A DNA stretch of 46,834 bases from assembly GCA_022574255.1 (NCBI GenBank), contig JACZSK010000012.1, positions 1 to 46,834 on the forward strand, read 5' to 3'. The stretch comes from Pseudomonadota bacterium (GTDB lineage Bacteria > Pseudomonadota > Alphaproteobacteria > Sphingomonadales > SMXR01). The notes beneath the pieces were generated by a model. That model saw nothing but the letters and a program-made list of their open reading frames with translations. It had not been told where the DNA came from and did no database searches. The position numbers were made by a program, and so were the translations under genes. Below, piece after piece: positions 41,297 through 46,834 of this stretch. The first letter of the stretch is position 1. Each line of letters begins with the position of its first letter.

Positions 41297-43189
41297 CTAT
41301 TCCGCCGCCTTGGCGCGGGCTTCCTCTTCCTTGCTCCAGACCGGCTGAATGGGGGCGGGCAGGCCGGTCTCGGCCTCGCAATTCGCCCGCAATTCGTCGA
41401 TCGAGGGGCCGAAATCGAAGACCTCGATTTCCCCGCGCGCCTCGGCCATTTCAGCGCGCAGCGTTTTTGTGGCGCCCTCGTCAGCGCTGCCATCTTCGCC
41501 CAGCACCACGCCGTAGCTGTCGCGGGCGGCGCCTGCGGTTACCAGGCCACGCTTGACCTCCAGCGCCACCAGCGCGGCGTCACGGGTGAGTGGATCGCCC
41601 CAGCCGCCACCGCCCCAGGTGATGTAATGCAAGAGGTCACCGGGCTGCACATGCAGATTGTCGATCTTGTTGCCAAGCACTTCCCTGGTGCCGTCGGCGC
41701 GCTCCAGTATTTTCTTGGCGCGCATGCCCGGCGCGCCGCCATTGACGCCCCAGGGATAGGTGAACCAGCGGTCGTCATGGATTGAAATGGTGCCTTTCTC
41801 GAGGAAGCAGTAGGTCATGTGTATGCCGTTGCCGCCCCGGAAAAAACCGGCGCCGCCGGAATCGGCAACCGATTCATAACGCTCGATGCGCAACGGAAAA
41901 TAGCGCTCGAGAAACTCGTTGGGAATATTGGTAAAGCCCGGCCACAGTGAATGGCCGTCGGGTCCATCACCAAAGGGCCGGCCCGGAATGCCGCCAAATC
42001 CGATCTGGAATAACTGGAACCACTCGCCTTTCTTGTCGAAACCCGAGAACATCAGATGCGGGCTGGACGAGAAGCCGGCGGCGCAGAGGAACTCGGGCTG
42101 GCGCTGGCCCAAGAGGCCACCAAGAATGTCGAATATGCGCCCCAGCGCGTGGGTGCGGCAGGAAAGCGCCGCCGGGAATTTCGGCTTGAGCAGGCAGCCC
42201 TCGGGGATGCGCACTTCCACCAGGTCATAGAAGCCGTCGTTGAACAGGATTTGCGGGTCGAAGACCATGACCATGTAAATGCCGAAGAACATCTTGAACA
42301 TGTTTTCGTTCAGGTAAAAGTTGATCGAGCCCTCGGCCTGCGGATCGGTGCCCTCGAAATCCAGGATAACCTTGTCGCCCTCGCGCCACATGGCGCAATG
42401 AATCTTGTAGGGGCCGTGGCCGCGGCCGTCGTCGCAAACGTAATCGGTGAAGGTCAGTTTTTCCTCCACCACGGTGGTCCGGATCAACTGTTTCATGGCC
42501 CGGTAGTTGCGCTGCAGCAATTCGTCGGTGGCCGCCTGGTAGGTGTCGTCGCCGAAACGCTCGCACATTTCATGCACCCGGCGCTCGGCCATGCGGCAGG
42601 AGGCGATGATCGCTTTCAGATCGGCACGGCACCATTCGGGCGTGCGCACCTGGTTCATCACCAGATCGACGATATCCTGCTGATATTCGCCCTTCTTGTA
42701 GATTTTCACCGGCGGAATACGGATGCCTTCCTCGAAAATCGATACCGCATCGGTGGGCATGGAGCCCGGCACCTTGCCGCCAATATCGGTCTGATGACCG
42801 AAGTGCGAGGCCCAGGCGACAATACGCCCGTCGCGATAGATGGGCAGCAGGATCAGCCAGTCATTGCAATGGCTTACGGCGCCCTCGCAGGCATAGGGAT
42901 CGGCCAGCCAGATCATGTCGCCTTCCTCGATATCGGCGTCATAGACCTTCAGGAAGCCGTCGATAAAGCTGCCGAACTGGCCCACCACCATGCGTCCCTT
43001 GCGGTCGGCGATCAGCGGGAAGGCGTCGCCCTGCTCGCGGATACCCGGCGACATGGCGGTGCGAAAAACCGTCGCGTCCATTTCAACACGGGCGTTGCGC
43101 AACGCATTTTCGATGATGTCCAGGGTTACCGGGTCGATATCAACTTTAGCGAAGGGGGTCTTGTTGGTCTCAATGATATTTGCGGGCAT
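41297..43189 (-). CDS. Hydantoinase B / acetone-carboxylase-alpha-family subunit
   Basis: Protein of 630 residues. Typical landmarks: IDPVTLDIIENALRNARVEM, TAMSPGIREQGDAFPLIADR, GDMIWLADPYACEGAVSHCN, WASHFGHQTDIGGKVPGSMP and late TWGGGGWGDPLTRDA. The HyuB family works with HyuA in ATP-dependent hydrolysis of N-methylhydantoin or 5-oxoproline, or in ketone carboxylation. No gamma subunit of acetone carboxylase is seen, which favours a hydantoinase/oxoprolinase-type pair, but the substrate is open. Its ATG overlaps the hyuA-like stop as TAATG. Confidence 0.92.
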   Translation of the reverse strand: MPANIIETNKTPFAKVDIDPVTLDIIENALRNARVEMDATVFRTAMSPGIREQGDAFPLIADRKGRMVVGQFGSFIDGFLKVYDADIEEGDMIWLADPYACEGAVSHCNDWLILLPIYRDGRIVAWASHFGHQTDIGGKVPGSMPTDAVSIFEEGIRIPPVKIYKKGEYQQDIVDLVMNQVRTPEWCRADLKAIIASCRMAERRVHEMCERFGDDTYQAATDELLQRNYRAMKQLIRTTVVEEKLTFTDYVCDDGRGHGPYKIHCAMWREGDKVILDFEGTDPQAEGSINFYLNENMFKMFFGIYMVMVFDPQILFNDGFYDLVEVRIPEGCLLKPKFPAALSCRTHALGRIFDILGGLLGQRQPEFLCAAGFSSSPHLMFSGFDKKGEWFQLFQIGFGGIPGRPFGDGPDGHSLWPGFTNIPNEFLERYFPLRIERYESVADSGGAGFFRGGNGIHMTYCFLEKGTISIHDDRWFTYPWGVNGGAPGMRAKKILERADGTREVLGNKIDNLHVQPGDLLHYITWGGGGWGDPLTRDAALVALEVKRGLVTAGAARDSYGVVLGEDGSADEGATKTLRAEMAEARGEIEVFDFGPSIDELRANCEAETGLPAPIQPVWSKEEEARAKAAE

Positions 43190-45291
43190 TATTTTTCTCC
43201 CCCTGATGCCGGCCCGGAAGCAGGTCCGGAGACTGGCCCGGAAGCTGGATTGATCAGGATATTGCCGAAGGGATCAACCTCTGCCACATGATCGTTCAGG
43301 ATCAGCGTTGTCGCATCCATTTCCACGACCACCGCCGGGCCGGTTATCTTGTCACCCGCTCTCAGCTTCGATCTTATGTAAATCACCGCGTCGCGGGTTT
43401 CTCCGTCGGCATAGATACTGTGGTCGCGCAGCTTGGCGGCTGAAGGATCGCCATCGCCCTCCTCGATTTTCTCGGCGGTCACGTTGGCCGGCTTGCCCAG
43501 CGCCACGGCGCGCAGGTTCACGAACTCGTGGGCGGCGTCCATGTTGAAGGTAAACAGGCGCTCGTGCTCGGTATTGAAGGCCTGGGCCAGTGCGGCAATG
43601 CCTTTGCCGGCCTTGAAGGCCTCCAGGTCGGCGGGCAGTGGCACCTCGAATGCCTGACCCTGATAGCGGATATCAATTTCGAAAGTGACCTGCTGGTCGG
43701 CGCGCGGCACAGCCTCGGCTTCCAGCTCGCTCATAACCTTCTCGGCCATGGCGCCCAACACTTCAGCAAGCTCGGCATCGTTGGTGTCTTGCAGGCGCTT
43801 GTTGAAGCTGCGCGCCGATTCAACCCGCATGCGCGTGGTCGCGTCGCCGTAAGCGCAAAGCACCCCGGGGCTGGGCGGAATAATCACCGGCCATGATTGC
43901 ATCAGCTTGCCAATGGCGTTGGCGTGCAGGGGGCCGGCGCCGCCAAAGCCCATCAGTGCAAATTCGCGGGGGTCATAGCCCTGCTGTATGGAAACCAGCC
44001 GCAGCGCGCCGAACATAGTCTCGTTGACGATATCGACAATGCCGGCGGCGGCCCGCTCGACCGAGATGCCCAGCGCGTCGCCGATGGTGGCCACCGCCTT
44101 GCGTGCGCCCTCGCGGTCCAGCGTCATCTCGCCGCCGAGCAGCGATTCCGGCAGGTTGCCAAGCACCACATTGGCGTCGGTCACCGTGGGCAGCTCACCG
44201 CCCTTGCCGTAAGCCACCGGGCCGGGCTCGGCGCCCGCCGATTCCGGACCCACGCGCAGCGCTTTTGTCAGCTCCGGCACATGGGCAATAGAGCCGCCGC
44301 CGGCGCCGACCGTGCGAATATCCAGCGACGAAGCCCTGACCGTCAGGTCGCCCACCGTGGTCTCGCGCCGCAGCCGCGGCTGGCCGTTTTCGATCAGCGC
44401 CACGTCGGTTGAAGTACCGCCCATGTCCAGGGTCAGGATATTGTCGAAGCCCGCATGCTTTGCCACCCAAACCGCGCCTGCCACACCGCCCGCCGGGCCC
44501 GACATCAGCAGGTTGACCGGCGCCTCTTCCGACTTTTCGGAAGACATCAGCCCACCGTCGGAGCGCAGTAAATTAAGTTTGCCCTTCATCTTCAGCTTGT
44601 TCAGGTCATGGCGCAGGTTTTGCACATATTTTGCCACGGTAACGCGCACCGACGAATTGACGACGGTGGTCAGCGCGCGCTCGTATTCCTGCATCTCGGG
44701 CAGAATATGGGCGCTGATCGACACCGGTATGTCGGGCAGCTCCTCGGCGCAAATTTCAGCGACGCGGCATTCGTGGGTGTCGTTCACATAGGAATTAATC
44801 AGGCAAATGGTTATCGCCTCGACGCCTTCCGCCTTGAGCACCGGCAGGACCTTGCGTAACGCATCCTCGTCAAGGGGCCGGACGATCTCGCCGTCGGCGC
44901 CAATGCGTTCCGGCACCTCAATGGTGCATTCCAGCGGCGCCAGGGGCTCGGGTTTGGGCCAGATGATCCATGCCGCCAGCCCGCCGGGCACATAAGACCG
45001 CGCAATCTGCAGCAACTGCCGGTACCCCTCGGTCACGATCAGGCCGACGCGGGCGCCCTTGCCCTCAAGAATGGCGTTGGTGGCCACCGTGGTGCCGTGC
45101 AGGAACATCTCGATCTCGCTCGGATCGATATTGTTTTCCTTGCACAGGCGCTGGGCGCCCGAGATGACCGCCTCGGACGGGTCATGCGGGGTCGAAGGCA
45201 CTTTCGCCCGGTATGTCTTGCCCGAGATGTTCTCAATCATAAGAAGGTCGGTGAAGGTTCCACCGACATCAACGCCCAATCGATAAGCCAT
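43189..45291 (-). CDS. Hydantoinase A / oxoprolinase-family ATP-using subunit
   Basis: Protein of 700 residues. ASKHA-type ATPase start RLGVDVGGTFTDLLMIENIS; then FLHGTTVATNAILEGKGARV, SGPAGGVAGAVWVAKHAGFD, LTLDMGGTSTDVALIENG and FGGAGPLHANAIGKLMQSWP. It activates the ring substrate by phosphorylation for the HyuB partner. The C-terminus carries a Gly-Pro-Ala-Ser repeat (INPASGPVSGPASGPASG), probably slippage. GAG precedes the ATG. First gene of a two-gene operon; the HMG-CoA-lyase-like gene lies just upstream on the same strand, so all three may be read together. Confidence 0.92.
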   Translation of the reverse strand: MAYRLGVDVGGTFTDLLMIENISGKTYRAKVPSTPHDPSEAVISGAQRLCKENNIDPSEIEMFLHGTTVATNAILEGKGARVGLIVTEGYRQLLQIARSYVPGGLAAWIIWPKPEPLAPLECTIEVPERIGADGEIVRPLDEDALRKVLPVLKAEGVEAITICLINSYVNDTHECRVAEICAEELPDIPVSISAHILPEMQEYERALTTVVNSSVRVTVAKYVQNLRHDLNKLKMKGKLNLLRSDGGLMSSEKSEEAPVNLLMSGPAGGVAGAVWVAKHAGFDNILTLDMGGTSTDVALIENGQPRLRRETTVGDLTVRASSLDIRTVGAGGGSIAHVPELTKALRVGPESAGAEPGPVAYGKGGELPTVTDANVVLGNLPESLLGGEMTLDREGARKAVATIGDALGISVERAAAGIVDIVNETMFGALRLVSIQQGYDPREFALMGFGGAGPLHANAIGKLMQSWPVIIPPSPGVLCAYGDATTRMRVESARSFNKRLQDTNDAELAEVLGAMAEKVMSELEAEAVPRADQQVTFEIDIRYQGQAFEVPLPADLEAFKAGKGIAALAQAFNTEHERLFTFNMDAAHEFVNLRAVALGKPANVTAEKIEEGDGDPSAAKLRDHSIYADGETRDAVIYIRSKLRAGDKITGPAVVVEMDATTLILNDHVAEVDPFGNILINPASGPVSGPASGPASGGEK

Positions 45292-45305
45292 TATTTCATC
45301 TCGCC

Positions 45306-45329
45306 CTATTGTGAATTCTATTGTGAATT
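45306..45329 (+). repeat. 12-bp tandem repeat between hyuA-like and lyase genes
   Basis: CTATTGTGAATT is present twice head to tail (45306-45317, 45318-45329), in the short gap upstream of the hydantoinase A start. Confidence 0.85.
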
Positions 45330-45344
45330 TTCTCTTGGATCAAT

Positions 45345-46289
45345 TTACTCAGCCGCGTTCTTTTCCGCTGCGGCAGCCTTGGGGAAGCCCCCTGCCTGGC
45401 TGACCATGGCCGGTGTCTGGCGGCCCAGAACCCCCTGCACCCAGCCCGTGGCGGAAATCAGCTTGTCCAGATCAATGCCGGTCTCGACCCCCGAGCGCTG
45501 CAGCATATAAACCAGATCCTCGGTGGCAATATTGCCCGTTGCGCGGGGCGCGAAGGGGCAGCCGCCCAATCCCCCCAGGCTGGCGTCAATGGTGACAGCG
45601 CCGGCCTCAAGGGCCGCCCAGGCGTTGGCAATGCCGGTGTTTCGCGTGTTGTGAAAATGCGCGCGCAGGGGAATATGCGGCACTGCTTCCTTCACTTTGC
45701 CGATAACGTCGGTGACCTGCGCGGGGACGGCCACGCCGATGGTGTCGGCAATGCTAATCTCGCATGGCTCGGCGTCGGCCAGCCTTTTTGCCAGATCAAC
45801 CACCCGGTCCGGGGCAATTTCGCCCTCGAAGGGGCAGCCATAGGCGGCCGAGATGGTCACCCCTGCCTCCATGCCCTCAGCCTTGGCGAAGGCCATGATC
45901 TCGAGGCTGGCGGCGAGGCTCTCGGCAGAGGTCTGGCCTTGATTCTTTTGGCCGAAGGTGTCGCTGGTGATTGCCACGCAGCCTATTTCATCAATGCCCC
46001 GGCCCGAGCTCCGGGTTGCAGCGGCCCGCTCCACGCCCCGCATGTTCAGGGCAAGCCCCAGATAGATGACGTCGGGCCGGTCATCCAGGCCCGCCACCAA
46101 CGCTTCGGCGTCGGCCATCTGTGGCACCAGCTTGGGGTGCACGAAGCTCGCTACTTCCAGCCGCCGGATGCCGGCCTCAATAGCCAGATTGATCAGGCGC
46201 AGCTTGTCGGCGGTCGAAAACTCCACCGCTTCATTCTGCAGCCCGTCGCGCGGGCCAACCTCAACGATTTCGATAGTGCGCTCTGCCAT
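45345..46289 (-). CDS. Hydroxymethylglutaryl-CoA lyase-like protein
   Basis: TIM-barrel lyase of 314 residues. Motifs: EIVEVGPRDGLQNEAVEFST, LEVASFVHPKLVPQMADAEA, metal-binding HFHNT (two His kept, the usual Asp is Asn), and the active-site Cys loop GGLGGCPFAPRATGN. HMG-CoA lyase splits HMG-CoA to acetyl-CoA and acetoacetate at the end of leucine breakdown; relatives split similar 3-hydroxyacyl-CoAs. Divergent from a class III CoA-transferase gene that could make its CoA-ester substrate. The exact substrate is uncertain. Confidence 0.88.
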   Translation of the reverse strand: MAERTIEIVEVGPRDGLQNEAVEFSTADKLRLINLAIEAGIRRLEVASFVHPKLVPQMADAEALVAGLDDRPDVIYLGLALNMRGVERAAATRSSGRGIDEIGCVAITSDTFGQKNQGQTSAESLAASLEIMAFAKAEGMEAGVTISAAYGCPFEGEIAPDRVVDLAKRLADAEPCEISIADTIGVAVPAQVTDVIGKVKEAVPHIPLRAHFHNTRNTGIANAWAALEAGAVTIDASLGGLGGCPFAPRATGNIATEDLVYMLQRSGVETGIDLDKLISATGWVQGVLGRQTPAMVSQAGGFPKAAAAEKNAAE

Positions 46290-46409
46290 TACCTACCCGA
46301 ATCCAGTTTCATATTCAATTTTGGCACCAATGCCGGCAGTTGGCCGTAAAATACCGCAGATGGCATAATCAAGGGCACCCCCTGTGCTATCCGCCGCGAA
46401 ATCTATCTT

Positions 46410-46421
46410 ATTGTATACAAT
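46410..46421. promoter_or_regulatory. GntR-like palindromic operator
   Basis: ATTGTATACAAT is a perfect 12-base palindrome in the divergent region between the lyase and CoA-transferase genes; a half site TTGTATA follows at 46434-46440. The TTGTATACAA core is typical of FadR-subfamily GntR repressors. No GntR gene is in the window. Confidence 0.55.
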
Positions 46422-46484
46422 CTGCCGATGCCTTTGTATAGATTATTGGGTAAGACTTACACCAGAACAGGGACCAGGAGGCAA

Positions 46485-46834
46485 ATGGGCAAAAGTGAAC
46501 CGTTCGGGGCGCTTCAGGGATTGCGGGTCATCGAGACCGGGCAACTGATCGCCGGTCCTTTTTGCGGGCAGCTGATGGCCGACCACGGGGCCGAAGTTAT
46601 TAAGGTTGAGCAGCCGGGCAAGGGCGACCCGATGCGCGACTGGGGCCGAGGCGAGCCGCTGTGGTGGCCGGTCGTGGCGCGCAACAAGAAGTCGGTGACG
46701 CTGAACCTGCGGGTTTCCGAAGGTCAGGATATTCTCAAGAAACTGATCACCGACGCGGATTTTCTGCTCGAGAATTTTCGCCCCGGCACCTTTGAGCGCT
46801 GGGGCCTGGATTACGAGACGCTCAGCGCCATCAA
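46485..46834 (+). CDS. CaiB/BaiF class III CoA-transferase, 3' end missing
   Basis: The frame opens with ATG 46485 after AGGAGG (46476-46481) and runs off the window. The first 116 residues match class III CoA-transferases: LQGLRVIETGQLIAGPFCGQ, LMADHGAEVIKVEQPGKGDP, VARNKKSVTLNLR, and DADFLLENFRPGTFERWGLD. The family moves CoA between carboxylic acids; the catalytic Asp lies further on and is not visible. It is divergent from the lyase gene and likely controlled by the palindrome upstream. Confidence 0.92.
   Translation, partial: MGKSEPFGALQGLRVIETGQLIAGPFCGQLMADHGAEVIKVEQPGKGDPMRDWGRGEPLWWPVVARNKKSVTLNLRVSEGQDILKKLITDADFLLENFRPGTFERWGLDYETLSAI

Noticed and set aside
42056-43291. A 411-codon open frame on the plus strand
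   Set aside because: Antisense to the hydantoinase B gene, low complexity at the end, no recognisable domain.

Overview
The window reads as chromosomal DNA of a GC-rich, Gram-negative proteobacterium, most likely an alphaproteobacterium. It has a TonB-dependent receptor, several Sec signal peptides and a lipoprotein, an oxygen-dependent phenylacetate pathway, many CoA-ester enzymes and closely overlapping operons. The species cannot be named from the sequence alone. About 35 genes are supported as intact; one small secreted-protein gene is frameshifted and one amidase gene is cut off. No gene-free stretch exceeds 300 bases. No rRNA, tRNA or CRISPR array was seen.

Left part (1-9.2 kb): the end of a SPOR-domain protein, a DUF4402-type secreted protein, a double-CDGSH/bicupin fusion, a class V aminotransferase, a TonB-dependent receptor, then a MaoC hydratase / thiolase / quinone-oxidoreductase-like operon that ends in a large inverted repeat. 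At 9.2-18.2 kb lies an unusual DUF302-FKBP protein and the phenylacetate (paa) block. The operon paaABCDE-tetR has a good promoter with a palindromic operator inside its spacer. paaG-paaK-DUF4242 follow on the same strand, and paaN-paaI lie further right at 22.5-24.7 kb.

The paa block is interrupted by the first of two related arrays (19.3-22.3 kb and 26.0-28.4 kb). Each array consists of tandem paralogues of a small secreted two-cysteine protein running toward one lysozyme-like gene on the other strand. The lysozymes keep the exact Glu-x8-Asp-x5-Thr spacing of T4 lysozyme and have no signal peptide. The spacers between the small genes are eroded 3' ends of the same lysozyme gene. I read these as candidate toxin / periplasmic-immunity (or lysozyme-inhibitor) arrays that grow by unit duplication and toxin loss. 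The second array cuts off an amidase gene.

At 29.2-39.4 kb is a DSF-type (Rpf) signalling locus of uncommon design. An RpfC-like hybrid kinase and a REC-PAS-histidine kinase are transcribed divergently from a gene joining an RpfF-like DSF synthase to a haem-oxygenase-like diiron-oxidase domain. A perfect ribosome binding site and ATG sit inside the linker. An RND/MMPL transporter and a putative TraB/TIKI-like protein follow and may form the same output operon. An AT-rich island (39.5-41.2 kb) of small membrane proteins is framed by REP-like repeats, including a 79-bp direct repeat. The right end holds hydantoinase B and A, an HMG-CoA-lyase-like enzyme, a GntR-like palindromic operator and the start of a class III CoA-transferase.
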